Positions 10,068 to 20,225 are shown, numbered from the stretch's first letter. The stretch: 64,000 nt of DNA from an uncultured bacterium (GCA_903873965.1 CAIQQO010000347.1:62001-126000); one strand, 5' to 3'. Made by a program: numbers and translations. The notes: generated by a model from the sequence alone, not told the origin.

Positions 10068-11474
10068 TCAGGAGCGCAAGGCCATGATCTTGCGGTCGGT
10101 ATCGGCTACCTTGGCCTGCTGGTTCAGCCACCACTCGGGATCGAGTTGAGCGTTCAGTTCGTCAACGCTCTTACCTTGTTGCTCTACCCATGTGTAATAC
10201 TTTAGATTGTGCCACTGTCGGCGATTCTCAGGCGTGCCATCTTTGAACCAATCAGTCTTCTGGTTGTGCAGAATACCTTCAACGCGAACAACGCTCTCAC
10301 AAGCATCCAGCCGGCCATACCGTTCATCGGTTTCGCGCATCGTGCTGTAATACCGTTCAATGTTATCGGTGGCTGGGATCACAATGGCATCGTGCTTGCC
10401 CATGCCAAAGTGCCTGGCTGTTTTAATTGCGCCAATCAGGTTGCACGCACCGCTAATCCCGAAGATGCCTGCAATTTCGCATGCCACGTCACCGGGCACG
10501 CCATAACGCTTCATCAGTACTTCACCACCAACAGGGTCGGTGAGAACCTGACATAGCTTGACCGATTCCTGATCATCAATACAGGTCAGCCCATCCATGT
10601 TAGTGACATGGTGAATCCAGGTGACATGCTTATCGCCAATTCCCTGAATGTCATGCGCGCCATAACCATTGTTGTACAGCGTCGGGCATTGCACGGGTTC
10701 AAGGCCAATCACTTTACAGTCGGTAAACGCCTGTTTCAAGCGGTCGCCGGCAGCAATGGTGCCGGCGCTGCCCATCGACGAGCAATAGGCCGCTATGCCG
10801 CGTGTGCCTAGCCGTTGCTCCAATTCGCGCTCCAGTTCCACAATCGTCGTGCCAGTTACATGGTAGTGGAAGCGATAATTGCCCATCTCGGCGAACTGGT
10901 TAAGGATGCGGATCGTGTCGGGATGCTCTCGGGTCAGGCGGTTGCACTCGTCGTAGATTTCTTTGACGTTGGACTCGCTGCCCGTTGTCTTGATGTAGCG
11001 CGCGCCATAGCCCTCGATTTTCTCGAAGCGCTCCTTGCTCATACCTTGCGGCAATATCACCACGGTGTCAAATCCCGCGCGTCGGCCAACCCAGGCACCG
11101 CCAATGCCATAGTTGCCCGTGCTGGGAAAAACGAGCGTATCTCTAGTCGGATCAAGCTCGCCGTCGACATATTTCTCGATCATGCACGAATAAGCCGGCC
11201 CGACCTTGTGGCTGCCTGTGGGGAAATCCTTCGCCACCATGACGACGATTTCTGCGTCAACACCCGTGATCTCATGCGGCATTACAAAGTAGTTGATCCC
11301 CCCATCGGCTTTACGCCAGGTAATATTGAACAAGTTGATCGGATCGAGCGGGTTTTCTGTGCGCGCCTTCTCAGCGAGAGCACGTATGGCGGCGGGCGCC
11401 GACTGCGGGTGCAGCATTTCTTCAAAGGTTGGTCCGAGTATATTTGTCTTTACGCTGTTCGTTTGATTCGTCAT
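10068..11474 (-). CDS. PLP-dependent enzyme, cysteine synthase/beta family
   Basis: FPTGSHKVGPAYSCMIEK (PLP lysine), FPSTGNYGIGGAWVGRRAGF, SMGSAGTIAAGDRL. Confidence 0.85.
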   Translation of the reverse strand: MTNQTNSVKTNILGPTFEEMLHPQSAPAAIRALAEKARTENPLDPINLFNITWRKADGGINYFVMPHEITGVDAEIVVMVAKDFPTGSHKVGPAYSCMIEKYVDGELDPTRDTLVFPSTGNYGIGGAWVGRRAGFDTVVILPQGMSKERFEKIEGYGARYIKTTGSESNVKEIYDECNRLTREHPDTIRILNQFAEMGNYRFHYHVTGTTIVELERELEQRLGTRGIAAYCSSMGSAGTIAAGDRLKQAFTDCKVIGLEPVQCPTLYNNGYGAHDIQGIGDKHVTWIHHVTNMDGLTCIDDQESVKLCQVLTDPVGGEVLMKRYGVPGDVACEIAGIFGISGACNLIGAIKTARHFGMGKHDAIVIPATDNIERYYSTMRETDERYGRLDACESVVRVEGILHNQKTDWFKDGTPENRRQWHNLKYYTWVEQQGKSVDELNAQLDPEWWLNQQAKVADTDRKIMALRS

Positions 11475-11492
11475 GATTTCCTGACCGTTATT

Positions 11493-12290
11493 CTAAAATG
11501 TGAAAAGAGTTCCGGCGATGGGTATACATACATCGCCGCCAAATTCGCGTTTTGCCTCATCCAGAAGCGTCAACTGTTGTCCTTCGTACATGGCGTCGAT
11601 GTGGACCAGCGCCAGCTTGCGCACGTCTGCCGCTGCTGCATTCCGGGCGCTGATCTGCGCAGTGCTGTGGCCATAGATGCCATTGGCAAATTCGGGATTC
11701 AGCGTGGCGCAATAAGAAGCATCGTGAACGAGCAGATCGGCATCACGTGCCAGGATGATGATATTGTCGCTAGGGGAAGTATCGCCAGTAAAGACCAGCG
11801 AGACGCCGGAGGTTTCGAAGCGCGCCCCAAGATCGGGCGCAAATTCGGCGTGATTTAGTGGCTGCGTGCGCAGGATGATCTCATGGGTCAACTGAATTAC
11901 CGACGGCGCGTGGTCGGGTAGTGTGATGCGGGTCAGATTCCCCTGGAGTTTCTGCGTGTCTCCGCCAAAAATAGCAGCCACAATCTGTTCCAGGGAAACG
12001 AAGGTTAACTCGCCGGCGATGACAACCGGATTAGGCGTGTCTTTGGGCGCTGAAATCGCCCACCACAACATCAACATCGGAAATCCGAGGCAATGGTCTC
12101 CGTGGCGATGTGTGAAGAAGATATGCGTTATCTCGGCCGGTGATATCCCGACCGCTGAAAGCTGCTGCATAATGGCCGGTCCGCAGTCGATCAAGATGCA
12201 GGCTGTTTGTGTGCGGATAAGAAAAGAGCTGTTTGTCTGCCCTGACATCGGTATCGCAGCACTGACGCCAAGGAATAACACTTCAATCAT
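11493..12290 (-). CDS. MBL-fold metallohydrolase (RNase Z-like)
   Basis: FFTHRHGDHCLGFP, FTGDTSPSDN, LVHDASY, GHSTAQISA. Confidence 0.88.
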   Translation of the reverse strand: MIEVLFLGVSAAIPMSGQTNSSFLIRTQTACILIDCGPAIMQQLSAVGISPAEITHIFFTHRHGDHCLGFPMLMLWWAISAPKDTPNPVVIAGELTFVSLEQIVAAIFGGDTQKLQGNLTRITLPDHAPSVIQLTHEIILRTQPLNHAEFAPDLGARFETSGVSLVFTGDTSPSDNIIILARDADLLVHDASYCATLNPEFANGIYGHSTAQISARNAAAADVRKLALVHIDAMYEGQQLTLLDEAKREFGGDVCIPIAGTLFTF

Positions 12291-12355
12291 TAATTTTCAC
12301 CACAGCGGCATTTTATCAGGTCGTGAAGGCTTATCCTAAGGTTACAATACCCGTT

Positions 12356-13855
12356 ATGACGCTCAAAATACCCTATGAGGATCAACTTCATGCAGACACG
12401 GTTGCATTTTTATCTGCTCAGCCCAAGCAGCTACTCATTGGCGGACGATGGACGCCATCGCTGAGTGGCAAGACATTTGTGACGAATGAACCTTCGACAG
12501 GGCTTCCCCTGGCCGAGGTGTATGAGGCGCAGCCAGAAGATGTCGATCTTACTGTTGCGGATGCGCGCGCCGCGTTCGAGAAGTGGCGCAAAGTAACGCC
12601 GTATCAACGCGAGCGATTGCTGCACAAACTGGCCGATTTGATCGAAAAGCATTCACAGGTATTGGCGGAGATTGAAACACTCGACAACGGTAAACCAATT
12701 GGCGCAGCGCTGAACATCGATGTGCCATCCACGGTGGAGATGTTTCGTTACTATGCGGGTTGGCCTACGAAGATCGAGGGTGGCGTGAAGCCTGTATCCA
12801 TCCCAAACCGATTGAATTACACCTTGCGTGAGCCGGTAGGTGTTGTTGGAACCATTATTCCGTGGAACTTCCCGCTCAGTATGATTTCTTGGAAGCTCGG
12901 GCCGGCGCTGGCAGCAGGCAATTGTGTCATTTTGAAACCGGCAGAACAGACGCCACTCAGCGCCGTCTATTTCTGCGAACTTGCTATTCAGGCTGGATTT
13001 CCAGAAGGCGTGATCAGCTTGTTGAATGGCGCGGGTGAAGTCACGGGCGCCGCCCTGGTTGCGCATCCAGGCGTGGACAAGATTGCTTTCACTGGCAGCA
13101 CCGAGGTCGGCCGGTTGATCATGAAAGCAGCCGCTGGTAACCTGAAACGGGTATCGCTCGAGCTTGGTGGCAAAAGCCCGCATATCATCTTTGATGACGC
13201 TGATTTGGAAACAGCCATTCCTTATGCCGCAGGGAGTATTTTTGGCAATGCGGGGCAAAGCTGCAATGCCGGGTCGCGCTTGCTGGTACAGCGCAAGGTG
13301 TACGAGCAGGTGGTGGAAGCCGTTGCCAACAGCGCAATGCACATCCGGGTGGGCGTTGGTATGGATGTTGGCACGGACATGGGACCGCTAACTTCGCTGG
13401 AGCACTACCAACGCGTTACACGCTACATCGAGCTGGGTCAACAGGCGGGAGCAAGCGTGCGCTTCGGCGCGCAACGCCCGTCGGGAGTGCCACAGGGAGG
13501 CTACTTTGTCTCTCCAACCATATTTGAGAATACAACGGATGATATGGCTGTGGTGCGTGAAGAGATATTCGGGCCGGTTCTGGTTGCCACAGTGTTTGAT
13601 ACTTTGGAAGAAGTCGCACAACGCGCCAATAACACGCCGTATGGACTGGCTGCCGGGGTGTGGACTCGCGACATCAGCCGTGCGCATCAGCTTGCAGGAA
13701 TGTTGGCGGCCGGCACAGTCTGGGTAAACTGTTACTACCAGTTTGATCCTTCATCGCCATTTGGCGGCTATAAACAGAGTGGTTTCGGGCGCGACATGGG
13801 TCATGAAGCGCTGGAGCAATACTTGAATACGAAAAGCGTATGGGTGGGTTTATGA
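12356..13855 (+). CDS. Aldehyde dehydrogenase family protein
   Basis: IIPWNFPL, LELGGKSPHIIFDDAD, GNAGQSCNAGSR; ATG at 12356 preferred over GTG at 12323. Confidence 0.95.
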   Translation: MTLKIPYEDQLHADTVAFLSAQPKQLLIGGRWTPSLSGKTFVTNEPSTGLPLAEVYEAQPEDVDLTVADARAAFEKWRKVTPYQRERLLHKLADLIEKHSQVLAEIETLDNGKPIGAALNIDVPSTVEMFRYYAGWPTKIEGGVKPVSIPNRLNYTLREPVGVVGTIIPWNFPLSMISWKLGPALAAGNCVILKPAEQTPLSAVYFCELAIQAGFPEGVISLLNGAGEVTGAALVAHPGVDKIAFTGSTEVGRLIMKAAAGNLKRVSLELGGKSPHIIFDDADLETAIPYAAGSIFGNAGQSCNAGSRLLVQRKVYEQVVEAVANSAMHIRVGVGMDVGTDMGPLTSLEHYQRVTRYIELGQQAGASVRFGAQRPSGVPQGGYFVSPTIFENTTDDMAVVREEIFGPVLVATVFDTLEEVAQRANNTPYGLAAGVWTRDISRAHQLAGMLAAGTVWVNCYYQFDPSSPFGGYKQSGFGRDMGHEALEQYLNTKSVWVGL

Positions 13856-15189
13856 GCACACACCAGGCTGCGATATACGTTGTGGGTCACAAGAATCCTG
13901 ATACGGACTCGATTGCCTCGGCGATCGGGTATGCGTGGCTGCACCGTGAGCGAGATGGCGAAGATGCGCATGCAGCGCGCGCCGGTTCGCCCAATCCGCA
14001 AACGATGTTTGCGCTGAAGCATTTTGGCATCGATACGCCCATTTTGTTGGAGGATGCGGCGCCGCGGTTTAAGACGATACGGCATGGCATTGCGCCGTTG
14101 TTGCCGTCGAACCCGTTGTCAGATGCATGGCGTCTTTCCGCGGAGCTGGGACGGGCTGTGCCCGTGGTTGACGAGAATAGTTGCCCGGTGGGTATGGTCA
14201 CCGGCCTCTCTGTTTTTAAATACTTGTCCGGTCACCTGGATATGGCCGATGCGCCTTTTCGCGCGCTGATCGGTGTTCCGTGCGGTGAGGCCTGTGATCG
14301 CGAGGTTCCAAAGTTCAGCGCGAATGATCGGGTGAGTGATTACCTTAGCAGCATCATGAATTCCGAACGTGAGGATTTCTGGATTGTGGATAGCCAGGGT
14401 AAGTACCAGGGCACATGCTCGCGCGCAGACATGCTGCATCCTCCACGAACACGGTTGATTCTGGTTGACCATAACGAGGCTTCACAAGCTGTAAGTGGGC
14501 TGGCTGAAGCAGACGTGCTGGAGGTGCTGGATCATCACCGTCTGGCTACGATCAATACGACCATCCCGATCGCTTTTCACGTCGATACCGTAGGTTCATG
14601 TTCGACGCTGGTGGCCGAGCGGATGCGCATGGCGCGTTTAACGCCACCTGTAGGTGTGGCCGGGATGCTTTTGTCAGGGCTTTTGGCGGATACGCTGATT
14701 TTTACATCGCCAACAACAACCCAACGCGATCGCATGTCCGGTACATGGTTGGCGTGGATGACTTTCGGCGTCGATGAGGCTGAAGCGGGTATGCATGATT
14801 ATGGGATGAAGCTACTTCGCGCAGGCGCTGATCTGACTGGCCGGTCTGCGGAGGAAGTGGTGAATGCCGATTGCAAGGCGTTTGATGCAGGGGTTGTGCA
14901 CTTTACGGTTTCGCAGGTTGAAGTGACCAACTTCCAATCGTTGATTGACCGGATGGCTGAGGTGCGCAAGGCTTTGGCTACTCTCCAAGAGCAACGGCAG
15001 TGTGATTTCTCGGTGCTGATGGTGACGGATATTATTCAGAACAACAGTATTCTCATCGGTGCGGGACAGGGACGCTATCTTGAACGGATGCCTTATGCGC
15101 GCAAAGGTGAAGGCTGGTGGGATTTGCCAGGCGTGGTGTCACGTAAGAAGCAACTGTTGCCGACGCTGCTCGGTATGTTGCAGGGCTAA
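13852..15189 (+). CDS. ppaC: Manganese-dependent (family II) inorganic pyrophosphatase with CBS insert
   Basis: VVGHKNPDTDSIASAIGYAWL, LDHHRL, GLLADTLIFTSPTTTQRD; overlaps ALDH stop by ATGA. Confidence 0.88.
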   Translation: MSTHQAAIYVVGHKNPDTDSIASAIGYAWLHRERDGEDAHAARAGSPNPQTMFALKHFGIDTPILLEDAAPRFKTIRHGIAPLLPSNPLSDAWRLSAELGRAVPVVDENSCPVGMVTGLSVFKYLSGHLDMADAPFRALIGVPCGEACDREVPKFSANDRVSDYLSSIMNSEREDFWIVDSQGKYQGTCSRADMLHPPRTRLILVDHNEASQAVSGLAEADVLEVLDHHRLATINTTIPIAFHVDTVGSCSTLVAERMRMARLTPPVGVAGMLLSGLLADTLIFTSPTTTQRDRMSGTWLAWMTFGVDEAEAGMHDYGMKLLRAGADLTGRSAEEVVNADCKAFDAGVVHFTVSQVEVTNFQSLIDRMAEVRKALATLQEQRQCDFSVLMVTDIIQNNSILIGAGQGRYLERMPYARKGEGWWDLPGVVSRKKQLLPTLLGMLQG

Positions 15190-15224
15190 CTCGTGAAACG
15201 TCATTGTGATATAAATATAGCATT

Positions 15225-16361
15225 ATGAATGTCTCGATGCTTCATACAGATCGAAAAAGTGGATGTAAGGGATTGTCACTTCATCAGAGACAGGGCGCAC
15301 GAAATGCACTCGTCATTATGTTGGTGACGGTTGTGCTGACGCTGGGTCAACCACAACCTGCAATTGTTGCCGCCATGTCCGATCCGTATAATCCGTCTGC
15401 CGTCATGAGCGATGATGAGCTTAATGATTCTACTTCGATGTCGTGCGGAGCGATTCAGGAGTTTCTGGACCAGCGAACAGGCACACTTAAGTCATTTACG
15501 CAAGACGGTAATTCTGCTGCGCGACTTATTTGTCAGCAGGCAAGGCAGTTCAGCATCAATCCGCGGATTCTTTTGACACTGCTACAGAAAGAGCAAGGGC
15601 TACTTGGCGATGACAGCCCAAGTCAAAACCAATATGACTGGGCTTTGGGCTGCGCCCCGGGTTATGATGTCGCCAAAGGTATGACCAATCAGCTTGAATG
15701 TGCGGCGCGTACATTCCGTAATCGTTTTGACAATGCGGTCGTGGGTTCGGAAGTGGCGGGAGTAAAACCCGCCAACCGCGCAACTATCGCACTGCTACAG
15801 TATAACAATAGCGATCAGGGGAACCGCGACTTCTGGCGTATTTGGATGCGCTACTGGCCGACATCAGGCCCCAGCAGCGTGCCAACGGAGTTGTTTGTGG
15901 ATACGCTGGAGATTGAGACCACTCCCGACGTAAAGGAGCCATGCCGCAGCGGTTGGTTAAAGGGTGCCTTTGGCTATGCTGGCATGAATCTGGTGACTCC
16001 GAATGCTACCGGGAAAGCCGACAGCACCAATTCCGGAATATGGCGTCCCGGCATTCCCAGAGAGGGGCCATATCAGGTCTCAGTCTATATCCCCGCGCGC
16101 AAGTCCATGCCGTGGCCATGCGGAGACTTCAACGTGGTATGGGACACCAGCCACGCACGCTATGCCATCCATCATCGCGATGGCATAACCATGTATGAGA
16201 TCAATCAGGCGCCGCTGCATGATGAGTGGGTCAATCTTGGCACCTATTATTTCGCCAGGGGCATAGCTGGGTATGTCGAGCTTTCTGACCAAACAGGCGA
16301 GGAATCAATGACTCGCTACGTCAGTTTTGATGAGGCGCGTTGGGTGTGGGCGGGGCAGTGA
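15225..16361 (+). CDS. Secreted protein with golvesin C-terminal-like domain
   Basis: N-terminal signal region; PRILLTLLQKEQGLL lysozyme-like block; C-terminal RYAIHHRDGITMYEINQAPLHDEWVNLGTYYF golvesin-like. Confidence 0.75.
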   Translation: MNVSMLHTDRKSGCKGLSLHQRQGARNALVIMLVTVVLTLGQPQPAIVAAMSDPYNPSAVMSDDELNDSTSMSCGAIQEFLDQRTGTLKSFTQDGNSAARLICQQARQFSINPRILLTLLQKEQGLLGDDSPSQNQYDWALGCAPGYDVAKGMTNQLECAARTFRNRFDNAVVGSEVAGVKPANRATIALLQYNNSDQGNRDFWRIWMRYWPTSGPSSVPTELFVDTLEIETTPDVKEPCRSGWLKGAFGYAGMNLVTPNATGKADSTNSGIWRPGIPREGPYQVSVYIPARKSMPWPCGDFNVVWDTSHARYAIHHRDGITMYEINQAPLHDEWVNLGTYYFARGIAGYVELSDQTGEESMTRYVSFDEARWVWAGQ

Positions 16362-16436
16362 AACGTAAAACGTGCAGGGAGTGAGGGCGCGCCATCATTC
16401 CCTTAAAAGTACGTGGAGCGGGGGCTGCGGAAGGGA

Positions 16437-17768
16437 TTATGGTGCTGGTACATATACTATAACCACAATGCGCTCTCCGAATGGTTTACGGCGCCCATCA
16501 ATCAATTGCCAAACACCACGATAGATGCCTGGATGAGTTGGGGCGATCAAGTTCAGATGAATATCGGCTGTGTCGCCTTGTTTGACTTCCTTGATAATAT
16601 CGACTGCGCGCCCGCTCATGCGCGCCTCCGGCACATTGCCATAGGCGTACACCAGCCGATAGGATAGGTACCATGGGCAGTTGCCACTGTTGCGCAGGCG
16701 CCATGTTTTGGTTAATGGCTGCCCGGGCTGCACTGCCGGTATGTTGGTCATATTCTGGTCATCCAGTGACAGGTTTTCCACAAGCGACATGCCGTTGTTA
16801 CAGACCTCGAAACCTGTGCCATTGGCAGGCGTGGTAGCGACACTGACGGGCGTCGCGTCGATGGCGGCTTCTGCGCGTGGATCCTGCGGTGGCACTGGCA
16901 GAATGTTGTCTTTGTTGATGCGCAGATACAGTTCGGCGAGTTGCTCAATTCGACCAACTTGAATCAGGTTTTCCATAGCGGCATTGACTTTCTCAACCAG
17001 GTTGCGGCTGCTTCTACCTGCGCCGACGACAAGGCGCAACGGGTAGAGCGCTGTGCCTGCGATACGAACATCTCCATTTGCAGCGAGGATTTCGGCTGAT
17101 GTCAGGTCCACTATCGCAATGTCAATATTGTTGGCCAGTAATTCCGTAACGGCATCCTCGTTGCGGTCAAGAAGGGTAATCCGTTCTGGCGGTACCATTG
17201 TACTTACCCATGACCAATAACTCCCATCGCGCAATACACCGACGCGTTTCTGCGCAATGTCGGCTGGGCTTTTCACGGAAATAATTGTTGAACTTGAGAG
17301 CGTAAGTACGGCGTCGCTGCCTTCATAAACGACATGTGATAATCGCAGCGGATTGGCGCAGCAACTGACATCGGACGCTTTCAGAATGGCAGCATCGATC
17401 TGACCACTTTGAAGGGCTTGTTCAAGTCCTTGTTGTGTGTAGTCATGAAACTCTGCCTGAACGCCGATTTGCTGGCTGATTTCGCGCATGATGGCAATCT
17501 CAAAACCCTCAATGAGGAAGTTGGCGTTGAAATGCGCGAAGGGCGGTCTGTCTGCACTTACGCCAACAACGATCTTGCCCAGGCTGTGGATGCGTTCCCA
17601 CCCATCGCTGAACACAATGTCGTTCGATACGGGTGTGCTGTTGCGGACAGGCGTGCCGATCTGCGCTGGTACACAGGCGCACAGGGTGAGTAGAGTGATT
17701 GCCATGAAGACTACGGGCATGCTGTGACAAAGCCCGAAAGGGGTGTCGGTTTGGTGAGTCGTTTTCAC
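16437..17768 (-). CDS. Periplasmic substrate-binding lipoprotein (SBP_bac_3) fused to NBR1-like Ig domain
   Basis: Lipobox-like LCAC; IVVGVSADRPPFAHFN...GFEIAIMREI; C-terminal KTWRLRNSGNCPWYLSYRLVY...GIYRGVWQLID. Confidence 0.82.
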   Translation of the reverse strand: MKTTHQTDTPFGLCHSMPVVFMAITLLTLCACVPAQIGTPVRNSTPVSNDIVFSDGWERIHSLGKIVVGVSADRPPFAHFNANFLIEGFEIAIMREISQQIGVQAEFHDYTQQGLEQALQSGQIDAAILKASDVSCCANPLRLSHVVYEGSDAVLTLSSSTIISVKSPADIAQKRVGVLRDGSYWSWVSTMVPPERITLLDRNEDAVTELLANNIDIAIVDLTSAEILAANGDVRIAGTALYPLRLVVGAGRSSRNLVEKVNAAMENLIQVGRIEQLAELYLRINKDNILPVPPQDPRAEAAIDATPVSVATTPANGTGFEVCNNGMSLVENLSLDDQNMTNIPAVQPGQPLTKTWRLRNSGNCPWYLSYRLVYAYGNVPEARMSGRAVDIIKEVKQGDTADIHLNLIAPTHPGIYRGVWQLIDGRRKPFGERIVVIVYVPAP

Positions 17769-17841
17769 GCAGGTATTGTACGTGCGCCGTTGTGGTTGTC
17801 GCCGGCGGTCAAGTGTGAACTATGGTGTATAACGTGGTTCT

Positions 17842-18558
17842 ATGAAGCAGATTCCCATTCTTAAACGCGAAACGCTGACATATCACCAAATCGCAAAAAC
17901 AATTGACCATTCTCTGTTGCGCCCGGAATTGACCGAATCGGATGTGATGGCAGGATGCGCTCTGGCTCAACTATACGAAGTTGCGTCGGTATGTGTGAAG
18001 CCATGCCACGTGGCGTTGGCGGCGCGTCTCCTGCAGGGGACCGATGTTGCCGTGGGTACAGTGATCGGCTTTCCGCACGGCGCGCATACGACCGCAACCA
18101 AGGTGTTTGAAGCAACGGAAGCGTTGGCGAATGGCGCCGTCGAACTTGATATGGTTCTTAATATCGGCGCATTGCGGTCAGGTGACGCGCTTTATGTGAG
18201 GAATGATATTCGGGCTGTGGTCGCTGCAGCGCAGGACAGAGCCATTGTCAAAGTGATTCTCGAAAATGCATACCTAACTGATGAACAAAAGGTTCTGGCG
18301 TGTCAGTTGATTGAGCATGCAGGCGCCGATTTCGTCAAGACCTCGACAGGATTTGCTCCCAGCGGCGCAACGATCGCTGATTTGAAATTGATGCGCGCCA
18401 GTGTAGGACCGCACATGCAGGTGAAAGCGGCAGGCGGTGTGCGCACGCTGGACGCTTTACTGGATGTCATCGACGTGGGAGTAACTCGTGTTGGGGCAAC
18501 GGCAACGGCGACAATTCTCGACGAATTCCGGCAGCGTCGACTACAGCGTGAAACGTAA
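17842..18558 (+). CDS. deoC: Deoxyribose-phosphate aldolase
   Basis: IDHSLLRPELTE, IGFPHGAHTTATK, ELDMVLNIGAL, FVKTSTGFAPSGAT, VKAAGGVRT. Confidence 0.97.
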   Translation: MKQIPILKRETLTYHQIAKTIDHSLLRPELTESDVMAGCALAQLYEVASVCVKPCHVALAARLLQGTDVAVGTVIGFPHGAHTTATKVFEATEALANGAVELDMVLNIGALRSGDALYVRNDIRAVVAAAQDRAIVKVILENAYLTDEQKVLACQLIEHAGADFVKTSTGFAPSGATIADLKLMRASVGPHMQVKAAGGVRTLDALLDVIDVGVTRVGATATATILDEFRQRRLQRET

Positions 18559-18627
18559 AACGTAAGGCACGGGCGATAGCATTGCCTGACGAAATCATGA
18601 TTATTTTGACGTTGATGGCAATGCTTC

Positions 18628-18708
18628 GCCCCTGACACGGAGTAGATGCGCGTTACATGGATAACACGTTACTTTGCCCCGGACACGGTGTACACGCGCA
18701 TTACACGG
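18628..18708. repeat. Imperfect tandem direct repeat (48-bp period)
   Basis: 18628-18660 vs 18676-18708, 27/33 identical: GCCCC(T/G)GACACGG(A/T)GTA(G/C)A(T/C)GCGC(G/A)TTACA(T/C)GG. Confidence 0.6.
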
Positions 18709-18758
18709 TGTCATTGTCGTCCGGGGCATGCCGAGTTTCGATAATCGCAGCTACATGA

Positions 18759-20177
18759 CTAAGCAGTGACTGTGGCCACAGCCTGCTCGTGGTGTTGCGC
18801 CGTTTCGATTTCCTGTCGCCGATTCTTTAAGCCCAGTGTGAGTGCAAAGAAAACAATGGCGAGTCCGCTGATCACGATGAAAGCGGCGCTGAATCCCAGA
18901 ATCCCGCCACCTTGTGAATCTGCGACTGCGCCAACAATGACGGCGCAGAAGAGTTGACCGACCATGCTGCTCAAACTGAGCAAACCCTGTCCTGCGGCGC
19001 GATCCTCGGCCGGCGTCTCATTGAGCATGATGTAGCGAAGTGGCGCGCCCAAAAGTGCGGACAGCCCAAAACCAATTAACACGCCAGCAAAAATGAACAT
19101 TGCCAGATTGACGGCTACCAATCCCAACACTGCCATACCTGCGGCCAGCAGCACCATTCCTGACATGACGATGACCTTGGACCCCAACTTGTTAAGAAGC
19201 CGTCCGATGGTAGGTGAGCCAAATGACATGGCAAGCACTATCGGCATCAGGATGAAACTGGCGGACGATCCTTGTAGCCCCAAGGTCGCGACCGCCAGAG
19301 TAGGAATGAATATGAGACCCGCCATGCCGAGACCTGCGCCAGCTGTCAGCACACCAGAAAGAACGATCTGGCGCGACTTAAACAAGCTCAACCTGAGCAC
19401 GGGCTCCGGGTGTGACCGCTCTATGCGTACAAAGATGATGAAGCTGATCACGCTGATGACGATAAACGGCCACATGTTCATTGAGGTGATGCTGTTAACC
19501 AAGTGTGCTGTATCAATCTGGTTGATGGCATAAGCGAGGCTTGTCAATGCAAGGCCAAGCGTGATCATGCCGGTCCAGTCTGGTGTAGGGCGAACCGCGG
19601 CTTTAACTGAAGGGATGTACTTGAGCGCGATAATGATCACAATGATCGCAATCGGCAGGTTGATCAGGAAAAGCCACTGCCATCCAAAGCGCAGAAGGAT
19701 CGCGCCTAGAATGGGGCCGATGATAAACGCCATTCCAAAAACGGCGCCGATCAGTCCCAGGGCGCTACCGCGTTTTTCCGGTGGGAATGTATCACCAATC
19801 ACTGCGCCGGCAACTGGAAATATACCGCCTGCGCCAAAACCCTGTATGGCGCGCCCGGCGAGAAATACGCCAAAACTGCCTACAAATGGCGAAATCGTGA
19901 CGATGACAGAGCCAATGGCAAACAGCAGTACGTCGGCAACGTAAACGGCACGGCGACCAAACATGTCAGAAAGCTTTGCCATCAAGGGTGTACTTACCAA
20001 TTGCAGAAGCACATAGATTGAGAAGACCCAGGACATGCTTCGCTCATCAACAGTAAATGATTTGCGTATTGAAGGCAGGGCTGGTCCCACAATGGCAATG
20101 TCGAGTGCGCCCATCAGGACACCGACAAACAGGACAATGAGAATAGTGTTACGGGTTCGTGTGTTTTGAATGGTCAT
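18759..20177 (-). CDS. MFS transporter (DHA2/EmrB-like)
   Basis: Multiple TM segments; LMAKLSDMFGRRAVYVADVLLF, GRAIQGFGAGGIFPVAGAVIGDTFPPEKRGSALGLIGAVFG. Confidence 0.92.
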   Translation of the reverse strand: MTIQNTRTRNTILIVLFVGVLMGALDIAIVGPALPSIRKSFTVDERSMSWVFSIYVLLQLVSTPLMAKLSDMFGRRAVYVADVLLFAIGSVIVTISPFVGSFGVFLAGRAIQGFGAGGIFPVAGAVIGDTFPPEKRGSALGLIGAVFGMAFIIGPILGAILLRFGWQWLFLINLPIAIIVIIIALKYIPSVKAAVRPTPDWTGMITLGLALTSLAYAINQIDTAHLVNSITSMNMWPFIVISVISFIIFVRIERSHPEPVLRLSLFKSRQIVLSGVLTAGAGLGMAGLIFIPTLAVATLGLQGSSASFILMPIVLAMSFGSPTIGRLLNKLGSKVIVMSGMVLLAAGMAVLGLVAVNLAMFIFAGVLIGFGLSALLGAPLRYIMLNETPAEDRAAGQGLLSLSSMVGQLFCAVIVGAVADSQGGGILGFSAAFIVISGLAIVFFALTLGLKNRRQEIETAQHHEQAVATVTA

Positions 20178-20225
20178 AGTTGCTCCTTGGAGATCAGGAT
20201 TCTTCCTTGAGAGATAAGTTAATGT

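Noticed and set aside
10815-11858. 347-aa plus-strand ORF
   Set aside because: Antisense to the PLP enzyme and MBL hydrolase genes, which have clear family motifs; a shadow ORF of GC-rich coding sequence.
12653-13342. 229-aa minus-strand ORF
   Set aside because: Antisense to aldehyde dehydrogenase.
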